Positions 1 through 13,000 of a stretch of DNA of 64,000 nucleotides are shown in pieces. The first letter of the stretch is position 1; each line of letters starts with the position of its first letter. Origin of the DNA: Chrysomallon squamiferum (lineage: Eukaryota > Mollusca > Gastropoda > Neomphalida > Peltospiridae). The stretch covers positions 6,407,529 to 6,471,528 of the forward strand of contig CM022668.1 of assembly GCA_012295275.1 (NCBI GenBank), read 5' to 3'. The notes under the pieces were generated by a model. The model did no database searches. It was given only the letters and a program-made list of their open reading frames with translations, and was not told the origin of the DNA. A program made the position numbers and the translations under genes.

Positions 1-659
1 GAATGGGATATTGTTATTGGCTATACAATGGGTTGTTCTTATTGGCTGTAAAATGGGTTCTTCCTACCAACTGTAAAATGGGTTCTTCCTACTGACTGTG
101 GAATGGGTTGTTTTGTAGCATGCCCTTGGATTCAGTAATATTACCATGGCAATAGGCACAACATAAACATATAATTATATTTTCTAGCTTTGACAGCAGA
201 CATAAAATATAAATAAATATCGTCTTTTAAAAAACTATTTCTTCATTTTCCTTTATGTCACTATGGCAACAGAAAAGAAAACTATTCCTTGAGTGTAGTT
301 TCAGGTTCTTATATTTTGCTATGGAAACAGAACATAAAAGTACATTTACCTTCAGCATATATTCAAAACACAATTTGTTTCTATGGAAACTGAAAACAAA
401 GTTACACCTCAAGTGTAATTCCAGTCAGATATATGTTGCTAATTATTCAAAATCTAATTTGTTTTTATGGAAACAGAAATAACCAACAAACATCATTCCT
501 CAAGGATATATCCTGAATCCAGTATGTTGCTGTGGAAACACATCCTTAAGAAAAACAATTTCAGTTTCTCTGTAGCTATTGTGTCACCCCATCCATTATT
601 TGAAACTAAAAGTAATGTTTGTAACCACTCAAACTTTTACTTTTACTGAAATTTTGCAG
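1..659 (+). other. Intron of the NME8-like gene with two tandem repeats
   Basis: The stretch precedes the first coding exon and ends in a usable acceptor (attttgcag at 651-659). Bases 1-115 are about four copies of a ~29-base unit around 'ggctgtaaaatgggttctt'. Bases 240-545 are a degenerate ~80-base repeat around 'gctatggaaacagaa'. No exon recognised. Confidence 0.6.
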
Positions 660-804
660 ATGAGATTCTGCAGAAGATAAAAGAAGCTGGGTTCAAGGTG
701 GCGCTGCAGAAGGAGATGTCTCTGACAAAAGAACAAGCAGAGGACTTCTACAAGGAGCACAGAGACAAACCCTACTTCGAGGACCTTACCACACGAATGT
801 CAAG
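660..804 (+). CDS. NME8: NME8-like exon: NDPK domain A, N-terminal half
   Basis: Translates DEILQKIKEAGF ... FYKEHRDKPYF ... TTRMS, the helix-rich first half of an NDPK fold. It enters with two bases of a split codon and leaves with two (ag before gtcagt). It has the same length (145) and phases as exon 4937-5081, which codes the same part of the next domain. Confidence 0.88.
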
Positions 805-3436
805 GTCAGTCTGGAAGGTCATCTGTAATACCACCTTAAGCTGTTGTAAATTTGTATCATATTTCGTTTTTTAATTTTTATTATTATTACTTCTTCTTTT
901 CTTTCTATTTTCTTTGTTTTTGGCACTCTGTTGCTGTTTTATATATATAAAGTTATATTTTATTTCACATTTTCTTTTTTCCTCATTAATATGGTCTTTC
1001 ATTTGTTTAATTTAATCCATTTATCATATTTTTATTTTTTATTTCTTTTTTCAATCGTTCATTTTTTTATTTTTAATTTGTTTTGTCTTTTTTGTTGTTT
1101 TTGTTTTATTTTTCATTTATGTATTTTATTTTTTATTTATGTATTTTATTTATTTCATTTATTTATTTATATGTTTATTTATTTCATTTCTATTTTTTTT
1201 TTTCTTTAATCTTATGATCTTGTTTTGTTTTGTTTATCTATTATCTATATACTAGCTATGGATGTATGTATGCAAGTATGTATGTATCGATGTATGTGTT
1301 TGTGTGTATGTATGTGTGTGTTATTTATTTTAAATATTTCTGTTATTTCCACTAGAAGACAAGTGTTGTTTTAATATTTCAGTGGTCCACTGCTAGTCCT
1401 AGGATTAGCTAGAGAAGACAAGTGTTTAGTACACAGATGTTGTTTTAATATTTCAGTGGTCCACTGATGGCTCTAGGATTAGCTAGAGAAGATGAGTGTT
1501 TAGTACACAGATGTTGTTTTAATATTTCAGTGGTCCACTGATGGCTCTAGGATTAGCTAGAGAAGATGAGTGTTTAGTACACAGATGTTTTTTAATATTT
1601 CAGTGGTCCACTGATGGCTCTAGGATTAGCTAGAGAAGATGAGTGTTTAGTACACAGATGTTGTTTTAATATTTCAGTGGTCCACTGATGGCTCTAGGAT
1701 TAGCTAGAGAAGATGAGTGTTTAGTACACAGATGTTGTTTTAATATTTCAGTGGTCCACTGATGGCTCTAGGATTAGCTAGAGAAGACAAGTGTTTAGTA
1801 CACAGATGTTTTTTAATATTTCAGTGGTCCACTGATGGCTCTAGGATTAGCAAGAGAAGATGCAGTGAAGGGCTGGAGAGAAATGCTGGGACCACCAGAG
1901 GTAGAAGAAGCCAAAAAAGAAGCACCTGACAGGTAGATATTTTTATATATACCTCACAGGCAGATAGATATTTTTATATATACCTCACAGGCAGATATAT
2001 ATTTTTATATATATATCTCACAGGTAGATAGATATTTTTATATATGACAGGTAAATAGATATTTTAATATATATTTCACAGGTAGATAGATTTTATATAT
2101 ATATATATATATATATCTCACAGCTAGATAGATATTTTTTTATATATCTGACAGGTAGATTATATATTTTATTAATATACATATATATATATATATATAT
2201 TTACACTGTTCAGGTGTGATATCTGAACTATTATTATTATTATCACTACTTGTACTGTAGTTTTTGTTATCATCATCATCATTATCATTACTATTATCAT
2301 CTCTACTAGTACTATCACTGTTATTACTATTATTACTTATTATTATTATTATCATCATGATCATTATCATCATTATTATTATTATTATCATCACTGTAAT
2401 ATTATTATCATAACTACCATTACTATTATTATTATTACCATATATACTTGTGTATAAGTCGAATTTTTGGGAGACTATATTAAGGTAATATTTTGGGGGT
2501 CGACTTATACATAGGTAATGCTTTTGTAGCTGTTGCTGAAGAGTCGCCATTTTGACTATTTTTTGCTATGGGATGCATCTAAAATAATCGCGGTCTTTCA
2601 GCTTTTCAAAAATATAATTTTATCATATAAAATGTTTTGAAAAATTAAATAACAAAACCAAATATGAATGTAAAACATGATATTCTTCTGTTTAATAACA
2701 TAAAAATACATTTTAAAGTGAGAAAACTGTCAGTACGACGTTATGCCTTACGGCGTCTTACAATGATCTAGGAATGCAGACTTCTCTGCCAAATTGCACT
2801 AAATATCGGTCCTAATTTCATAAACAAAACTCACTTGTTTAATTGTAAAGAATTTGGTGAAATAATATTGCAATCGTCATTAATATCCACTACCGACAAA
2901 TTTTGTAAATCATAGAACGGCTAAATATAACGTAAGTTAGGTCTCCATGTTAGACCTATTACATTAAAGAGACACTATTTATGATACATTTAGGCTATAG
3001 CTCGTGTAATACATGCATTTACATTATTATGGTATGTTCGTGCAAGTTACAGCTCGTGCAAGTTATGTTACAGTAGGCGTACAATGTAGGCCTTCATGGC
3101 ACTGTCACACTGGTCTAAAAATAGTGATGGTGCCTGGAATCTACAATCGACTTATACACAAGTAATACCTAAAATGACGCAATTTTTGGTCTTAAAATAC
3201 ACATCAACTTATACATAAGATCGCCTTGTACACAAGTATATACAGTATTATTACTTTACTACTATAATAATAATAATTATTATTATTATCCTCACTAGTG
3301 TACTGTTACTATTAGTAGTAGTAGTAGAAATTAGTTTTTTATTTTTATTATTATTATTATTATTACTATTACTATTATTAGTTTGTGATTATTATGAGTA
3401 TTACTATTACTACTATTATTACTTTGTTATTATTGT

Positions 3437-3469
<33 letters not shown>

Positions 3470-4794
3470 TATTACTTTGTTATTATTATTGTTATTATTA
3501 TTATTATTACTATTATTATGATTATTACTTTGTTTTTATTATTATTATTATTATGATTATGATTATGATTATTTCAGTCTGAGAGCTATGTTTAGTGATG
3601 ACATGGCAATAAATCCGCTACATGGGTCTGACAGTGAGGAATCGGCAGAGAAAGAACTTCATTACTTCTTCCCCGTGGAACAGACTGTGGCAGTGATCAA
3701 ACCAGACGCTATAGGAACCAAAGGTAGACCTTCGTCTATTTATTTAGTTATTTGTTCGTTTGTTTGTTTGTTTATTTGTTTATTTGTTAAAGTATTTATT
3801 GATTTGTTGATGTATTTGTTTATTTGCCTGTTTATTTTATCTGTTTTTGTTTGTTTATTAAGGTATTTATTGATTTATTGATTACTTTATTTGTTACATT
3901 AGTTATTTATGACATGATCTATTTTTAATTTCTTATTATTTGTTTATCTGTATGTTTGATTTATTTATTTATTACATTTCTTTTTTTATAAATATACTTT
4001 ATTTATGATATGTGTGTGTAGGCGATGCACCGCCTAATTACTGCGCACGAATTTCAATGATCGCTACAATTTTTTTAACAAGCAACTGTATAATAATTAT
4101 GTTATTCTAGATACAAAAATAACTTTTTAAAATATTATCTTCGTTCTTCGAAAAAAATATATGCGCTCGATTCACACAATATAAAAATTATTATTATTAA
4201 TAGCGCAACGTCACATTCTCATAAATATTCATTATCATACTGCGTGGCGATTTTTTACTTTCAGAGCAGTAAAAATAATCTCATTTTACACACATACACA
4301 CACACACACACACACACATGTATATATAATATATTACAGAAGGTTACAAAACAATATGTATGTATATTACTTTGTATAAAAATATTCATGTAAATAATAT
4401 AATTCACAGAACCAGCCAAAACTCGCCGGCAAAAAACACTTTGATTTGATTTAATTGCAAATAAAATAAAGTTGTTAAGAGTTTACGTATTTGATGCAGT
4501 TATTTATAGGAATATTTTTGACAAACAAGTACTTGTATTCTGAACGTTTTTTGAACCATCCCTTCGTTTAATTTGCAACGGGTTCGCCAATTCCCACCAT
4601 CCCTTTCACAAATGCTGGGGAGACCACTGAATGTGTATATTACACTATTTATTTATTTATTGACCAAGCTGACTCCCATTCCATCTCAGAATCATTTTAC
4701 CACAAAATAAATACACATAATTCATTATTTTCAGTTTTAAATTTCACTTTTGGCTAATTTTAATTTAAATGTTATGTTTTTTATTATCATTATC

Positions 4795-4829
<35 letters not shown>

Positions 4830-5786
4830 TATTATCATTATCATTATTATTGTTGTTGTTGTTGTTAGTGTTGTTGTTGTTGTTGTTGTTGTTGTTTGTT
4901 CATGTCTCATTTAATTTTGTTAATTTGTCCTTACAGAGAAGATTATTAACAAAATCCATGAGGCTGGGTTCCGAATTGCTGCACGAAAAGAAACAAAAAT
5001 CACGAGAGAAATCGCAGAAGAGTTCTACGCCGAGCACAAAGACAAAGATTACTTCAATGACTTGGTCGAGCACATGGTCAGGTACAGTGATGTTTACTAC
5101 AGTAGTTGTAGTAGTTGTCGCAGTGCTTGTAGTAGTTGTTGCAGTGTTAGAGGTAGCAGTAGAAGAAATGGTTGCAGTGGTAGTTGCTGTAGTAGTAATT
5201 GTAGTAGTTGCAATAGTGGTAGTGACAGTGGTAACAGTAGTGGTAGTAATTGTGATATTAAGCTGTTGTAGCAGTAGTTGCAGAAGTGGTAGTTGCAAAA
5301 GTGGTGGTAGTGGTGGTGGCTGCAGTAGTAGTAGTAGTAGTTGTAGTGGTAATAGTATGTGTATTAGTAGCCATAGTAGTAGTAATAGTAAAGCAGAATT
5401 TGTAATTGTAGAAGTGGTTGTAATGGTAGAAGTACTAATAGTGGTAGCAGCAGCAGTAACAGTAATACAGCAGTAGTTTTATTGTCATTCCTGTTGTATT
5501 ATAGTAGTAGTAGTATGTTAGTACTAGTAGAAATATAATGTAGACAGCATCTGCAATCTTAACTGCATCAGTGTTTCTGGTTGATGATGACATTTTTTAA
5601 TAAATGCTGTTGTTGTTGTTGCAGTGGTCCCACGATGTTTATGGTGTTGTCACGAGAAGATGCTGTCACTGGATGGAGAGAGACGATAGGACCTACTGAC
5701 CCAGAATTAGCCAAAACAGAAGCACCTGACACGTAAGTTAAACTTTGACAGACAGACAGACAGACAGATAGATAAACAGAACAGAC

Positions 5787-5825
<39 letters not shown>

Positions 5826-5944
5826 TACATAGATAAACATGCACAGATAGACAGACAGACAGATAGATAGACATATAGTCAGACAGACAGACAGACAGAG
5901 GCAGACAGACTGATAAACAGACAGACACATAGATAAACAGACAC

Positions 5945-6003
<59 letters not shown>

Positions 6004-7029
6004 TATAAAATAGATGTAGACATATCAGTGGCTGTCTCTCTTTTTCTGTGTCTCTTTGTCTATCAATCTGTCTCTTTCTGTCTCTGTCTCAGTATCTGCC
6101 TCACTGACTGTCTTTCTTTCTCTCTGTTTTTATATATATATCTCTCTGACTTTTTTGGAAATTATTTTAATGTGTCATATTAGTTTGGAACCAGTGAACT
6201 AGATTGAAACATAAATGACAAAAGTAAAAGAGAGAGATAGAGAAAGTGAAATGAATAACAGAGAAATACAAGCAAATACAGAAATAGATAAATAAAAAAA
6301 ATAATACAGATGTATGGACTGACAGACATAGAAATAAAAGAGAGAAAAACAGAGATATTATGAGAAAATAAAATAATAAAAACTTTATTTCTCGGAGAAA
6401 TATGTACAGATACATCAAGAAAATAACATAATAAAAACTTTATTTCTTAGAGAATATGTAAAGATATATTAATAAAATAAAATATTGAAGCTTTATTTCT
6501 AACACAAATAAGCTGACATGCATTAGAAAATAAAAATAAAAATGTTCCATATATATATATATATATATATGTATATATGCAGAGTGAAAATAACAATAAT
6601 AATAATAAAAATAATAGATTTAAAAATGCCAATTTTAAATTTTCTTCTTCAGAATTCGAGCACAGTTTGGTGAGAACATTCTGAAGAACGCCGTACATGG
6701 AAGTTCGAACCCTGACCACGCTAGGAGTTCCATAGACAAAGTGTTTGGTCCTCTAGAGTTTGATGCTGATGGTAATGTTAAAGGTATCTTTTTTTAGTCC
6801 TTTGGCTGAGCAGGGTGACGTGTGTGCTATTTTTGATGCCAGCGAAGTAAAATAAAATGAAAAAATAGAAAATAAGGTAACAGTAGAACAAAAAATAGTT
6901 AGCCGTGATTTTGATGGTTTGGGTTGGTAGCGAATTTTTTTTTTTCTTTGATTTCTTCTCAGTTTCTTTTTTGAGATTTTAATTATAATTTTAATTATTA
7001 TTTTTTTTTATTATTATACTTACTATTCC

Positions 7030-7072
<43 letters not shown>

Positions 7073-10000
7073 GTTTTGTTGTTATTATTATTATATTTAT
7101 TATTATTATTATTGTTGTTATTATTATTATTTTAAATAACAACAAATAATATTACTATTAATAATATTTGCTTGGCTGCAAATTTCTTCTTTCATTTCAT
7201 TAATATCTATGAAGGGAAGGGCATGCTATATTACTTTTAAAAAAAAATTGTATCTATTCAAATTTTAATATAAGAAACATTTAGATAACTATGCTTTTTC
7301 TAAATAAAAAAGTTTAGCAGTAAAAATTAATGTTAAATTAACTGTTAAGAAGTGTAGAATATACATTATATATAGTAATTTTAGGTAGATTTATATTCAG
7401 TATAGAGTAGTTTTTAGATAGATTGTGAGTGAAGCCTAGATACATTATCCATAGAAAAATTAGCATGGTTGCTTTTGATGTTGTTTTTAATAGGAATAAT
7501 ATCCAACATAAATAAAGAGAAAAAAAAAAAAAATTTCCCTGTTGCATGATTACTAACATTATTATTGTTTGTAGAAAGTATTTTGATAGCAAATATGAAA
7601 AAAAAAATAATAATAAAAAATGTATAATATTATAATACGTCCTAAAATAGAAAAAATAAATATTTAAAAATATATATAATATTTGCATCTTAAAAAAGAA
7701 AAAAGAAATTAAAATTGTAGGGTTCTCAAAATAAAGAATAAAAATTGTAATCAAAAATTTATTAATAAAATTAAAGTAGAAATTAAAAAAACAAAATGTC
7801 CTAATGAAAACAATTATTAATTTATATAAAAATTAAATAAAAAGAAAAAAGAAAATAAATAAATAATAATTAAACATTTAGAAAACATTAACTAATATTG
7901 CTTTTACTAAAAGGGTTTCTTAAAATTTTTAAAGGGTGTGGTAAATTGTATTCAGTCTTTTTTTAAAACTAAAACTGGGTCTTCATGTTTTGTTTTAACC
8001 ATCACGTCCTCCCTGGTATTAATTGTATTCAGTCATTTTGCAGTATAAAAATCTTTCATTTTGTTCTTCATGTTTTGAATTTACTGACAACCATCTTCAA
8101 TATCCTGAATTACACTGACAGACAAGATCAATGAGAATTTGACAGAAATACTTAAATTTCCAGTGAATTACCCTGACAGACACTTCAATATAGTGAATTA
8201 CACTGACAGACAATACTTAAATATAGTGAATTTGTTGACAGACAATATAAATATAGTGAATTACACTGACAGACTTCAGTTTGATACTTAAATATAGTGA
8301 ATTACACTGACAGACAATACTTAAATACAGTGAATAACACTGACAGACAATACTTAGATATAGTGAATTACACTGACAGACAATACTTAAATATAGTGAA
8401 TAACACTGACAGACAATACTTAAATATAGTGAATTACACTGACAGACAATACTTAAATATAGTGAATTACATGGACAGACAACACTTGAATATAGTGAAT
8501 TATCACTGACAGACAATACTTAAATATAGTAAATTACACTGACAAAAACATGTTTATCTGAGAAAAAAAAAAAAAAAAATAATAATAATATTATCCAGAT
8601 AGCTGATATTAATGTAAACATTATTTTATTAAAGGGAAATTAATTCTGAGAAAAACTAAAATAAAAAAAATATATAAACTCTAAAAATCTAAATTTTTCT
8701 TCATCTAATCAAACAAACTGAAATTAATTTTTTTAATTTCCAAAATGAATACAAATAAGAATAATTTTTTTGACTTTTTCTTTTGTGCCTGGAAAACCTG
8801 TATTTCATTAAATATTAATTTATTATATTATATATATATTTTTTTTAAAGTGATAAATATGAATTAATAAATTATATTTAAAAATTTAATATTAAATTAT
8901 TTCCAATCATTAATTAAAATCAGCAAATGAAAATTAAATATTATAAAGTTCACTGGCAGCAAACAGATTATAATTTTTTAAAAACCCAGAATTAATTAAT
9001 AAATTTTAAAATAATATTTTTGTACACCAATTTTTTTATAAAATCAAAAACTTGTGTGAGTGTGTGTGTTGGGAATTATAAATAAAATAAGATTTAATTA
9101 AATTTGGTGCTAATGATAGCAATTAAATTATTATCTTACATATAAAAAAAAAAATAAATAAATAAATAAATAAAAATTCATTTTCTGTTTGCTGTTAATG
9201 GCCTCTAGTATAAAAAAAATAATTATTTTAAATTTGATTTTAATTTCTTTTTGATTATATATAATTATAAATATATAGTAATTTTTGTATATGCTTTGTT
9301 TTGTATATATATAAATATATATATTGTTTTTCTAGATATTAACTGCATGCTATACATATACACATAGATTTAGAAATTAACTTATTTTAATGCATGATTT
9401 AAAAAGTTAATGAATTTCCCTATTTTTAGGAAACTGATTTGATAATAAAAAATATCTAATTAAAAAAAAATTGCATTGTAATAATAATAGTAAATTAAAA
9501 TTCTACATTTAAATTTTGAACTGTTTCCAAAAATCAAGGGATATTCTTTCACTTTGAATTTAACAAAACTGACATTAATTTCATTTTCAGTGTTAAATGT
9601 AATTTTATATTTAATGTTACTACTAACCAAATAGATTTTTTCTTTATTATATTCTAATTCTTTAAGAAATGTTTTTTTTTACTGTTTATTTAATGTTATT
9701 TATAGGGTATTTATTTATTTATATTTCTGTTTTGTTTTTGTTGTCTTCAATTTGGTTTTTTTTTTTATTTGTTTTTGGTTGTTTTGGAGAATTTTTTGTT
9801 TTTGTTTTAATATATATTTGTTTATTATTTATAATTCATAATTGATGTTTGCTGTTTATTTATTAGATCTTTATTTTATATGTTTGTTAAAAAAAATTCA
9901 CCAAATAATCCCATGGAAATTATTCCATTATATTTCTTTTTTTTTTTTTTTTTTTTCTTTTTTTATATTAAAACAAAAAAATATTTTAGAATTTTAATTA

Positions 10001-13000
10001 AAATCTTTCTTTTCTTCTCTAGATTTTTGACTAAAATTAAATTTCCACTTTATTTACTACTTTTAACACCCTTAATCTTATTTATACCTTTTTTATCATT
10101 TTGCACCAACTTTCTGCTTATGCACAGCAATTTAATTACAAATTTAACAAAATTATAAAACCACTCATTTTAACAATAATTAACTGTTAAACAAAATGGA
10201 TCAATTAAAATTTTAACACAATCAGATTTTTTATATACTAATTATTGTGTCTAGTAGTTAAAATGTTTTTGTGTTGTTTTGCTGTTGTAATGATTTGAAG
10301 GAATGGTATGTGATTTTATTTTTGATATTTTTGTGTATGGAAGCAATGGTATAATTGTACTGTATTTGTGGGTGTTTGTATGTTCATTTCTGTGTCTATA
10401 TTTGTATGTTTGTGTTTTTATTTGAAAATAGGTTTGTTTATTTAACTGCATGTATATATATGTGTGTGTAAGTGTGGTCATTCATATATATATATATATA
10501 TATGTGTGTATGTGTGTTTTTGTATGTGGGTATATGTGTACATCTGTATATATATTTGTGTGTGTGTGTGTGTGTGTGCTTTATACTTTCTTATTTCTGT
10601 ATATATATCTATACAGTCATGCTTCAATTTCCATCTATGTAAATATCTGTGTTATTCATGTACTTGTGTCTATCTGTTTTTTTTAATTCACATTCATCCA
10701 TTTTCTGTTTATAAATGACAAAATGCTCATCACTAGGGAGTGTTTTCATTTACAAGCAGACAGGCAATGAAATAATCATAATGCCAGCAGATACATGAAG
10801 TATAAACACCTGTTGTTATAGAATTATTTGTCGTTTAAGGGATAAGTTAACCTTGGGATTATTTACTAATCCAGATAACTAAGCCCCAGATTAATGTTAA
10901 ATATATTTAAATAAACAATGTTGCTATTTTCATTAAAAATTAAAAATAATAATTTGAAATTATTATGTTAAAATATGCATGCATCATTTTTTTTTTTTGA
11001 AAATTTAAAATGTTTTGATTTTAAAAAAAATTCTTGTTTTTATTTTATATTTGTTAATTGATAATTGTTTGTATTTCTTCATAATATATTTTTTTTTTTT
11101 TTTTTAAAGTTCATTTACATTGTTATTTCATTTTTTTTTTAATTTTTAAATGTTCAAACTTATTTTATTAACTAACCAGAATTTTTTCATAAATTTATTT
11201 ATTCATTCTTTCACTCATTCAGACATTTATATTAAACAAAACAACAACACAGTAATTCAGATTAATATATTTAAACATTAACTGTTATTGTTTATGAAAT
11301 CTTTACAAATGGAAACCTGATTTAAATATTAATTTCATGATTTCCTCATTAGCTGGTTTTATCAAATCTGGATTAACCTCAAGAATTATTTCAGCATCTA
11401 GTCGAGGAACTAGAGGTAAGCTTCCCATCTCCCTACTTCTACCATGTTAAAATACATAGTTACCTCCCCTACTTCTACCATGTTAAATTAGATAGTTACC
11501 TCCCCTGTTTTTGCCATGTTAAAACAGAATGTTACCACTCCTGATTTTTCCATTTTAAAATAGATTTTAAACTTTCCTGATTCTTCCATTTTAAAATAGA
11601 TTGTTATCTCTCCGGTTTCTAACATGTCAAAATAGGTTGTTACCTCCCTTCTTTCTACCAGTTGTCTCGTAATATTATTATGGAAGCTTTACCAAGAATT
11701 CCATTGACATAAAGACATCTTTGAAACCTGCCTTCAGTTTGTTATCAGAACCAAAAATACTTTGTGTGAGAGTTTTCAAATTTTTAATCAAAAAGGATTT
11801 GCACAGAAATTTTATGTTTCTGAAAATATTCAAATATTTAACCTTGGGGGTGTTCCATAGTTTCTGGAACAGCTTGTAAAAGATCATGGTTCAGTGACAT
11901 TCTTCAGTGAATGAGTTGCTGACAACACATCTTCATCTAGACCAGTGTTGTACCTATTACAGTCAGTCACATGATGGCTTCTTACTGGCTAAGAAATCAG
12001 CCCATGCCACTTTGTATTTTAAAACTGATTTAAAATACACCTGCCTTCCTCTGGTCAGCTCAAAATTAAACATAGTCATGTGACAGGATGAAATGAGAGA
12101 TGACAGAAGAAATTTACTTCAAAAATAATCATGTGACAGGATAGATTAAATGATGGAGTGACAGAAGAAAGAAGAAATTTATTATGAAACTAATCATGTG
12201 ACAGGATAAAGCAAACAGGAATGGTGGAGAAAGAAGAAATTTATTTCAAAGTAGACAAATTTTGGCTGCCATTTTATCACTTTGCACAGTTTTCACACAA
12301 AGCACATCACAGCATGCTAAGTCAGTTGTTACACTTGTTAGCAGAGACAGGGTTAATTAATTAGTAAATAGATTTATTTTTTAGCTTTATATAATAAATA
12401 CATATATATAAAATAAATATATATATATATATTTTAAAGTTAATTATTAAGTAACTAGCTCTATTACCCCTTTGGCTTGATAATAAATATGAAGAAGATG
12501 AAAGTATTTTACATTATTATATATTGTTATTTTAATTTGAAACACATTTAATGAAAACTTAATGAAAACTTTGGTTTTGTTTTAAGTGTTGTTTAAGTTT
12601 TGTAGTCTGTGCAAAAATTAATAATGTTAAGTAAATCTTTCTGTGCAACTAAAATTTGTGCATAAAGAATTTATTTAAATTTTTGTTTTTGATTGAAAAT
12701 GTAGTCATAATATTTTTCTCGTAAATATTTATTTAAATATGTTTGGTTTTATCTTTATAAACCTAAACAGTAATTATTTAGAAAATTGACAGTTATATTT
12801 ATTTATTTATTTATTTATTAACTGTAAATAATATTTTCATCATTCATCAGATGAGGCTGATATTTACAGTGAGGACTCTTTTGACGAAGGTTTAATTTCA
12901 GTTTTCTCAATGTTGTCATCCCCTTTGTCATAGACTGAACTTAGATTTTTGTCACAAACCTAAACCTCAGTATTAGGAACCTTTTATGTTTTAATTATAC

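Larger units (their letters stand above)
6784..11352 (+). other. Long intron (4.6 kb) of the NME8-like gene
   Basis: AT-rich sequence with an ATT run (7037-7130), the minisatellite at 8110-8545, poly-T stretches (9940-9965, 11090-11106) and a TG/TA run (10450-10590). No conserved exon seen on either strand. Confidence 0.6.

Noticed and set aside
227-649. Three short overlapping frames near the left edge
   Set aside because: They follow a degenerate ~80-base intronic repeat on opposite strands and match nothing recognised.
4769-5476. 235-codon Leu/Val-rich frame on the plus strand
   Set aside because: Translates ATT, GTT and AGT microsatellites on both sides of exon 4937-5081 in the wrong frame for the NDPK domain.
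5568-6023. Minus-strand frame with SVCLSVCLS repeats
   Set aside because: Translation of CAGA microsatellite; the same holds for the similar frames near 29937-30225, 31614-32071 and 37078-37375.
8110-8545. CRISPR-like direct repeats
   Set aside because: Units are contiguous with no unique spacers, the genome is eukaryotic, and no cas-type gene is present.
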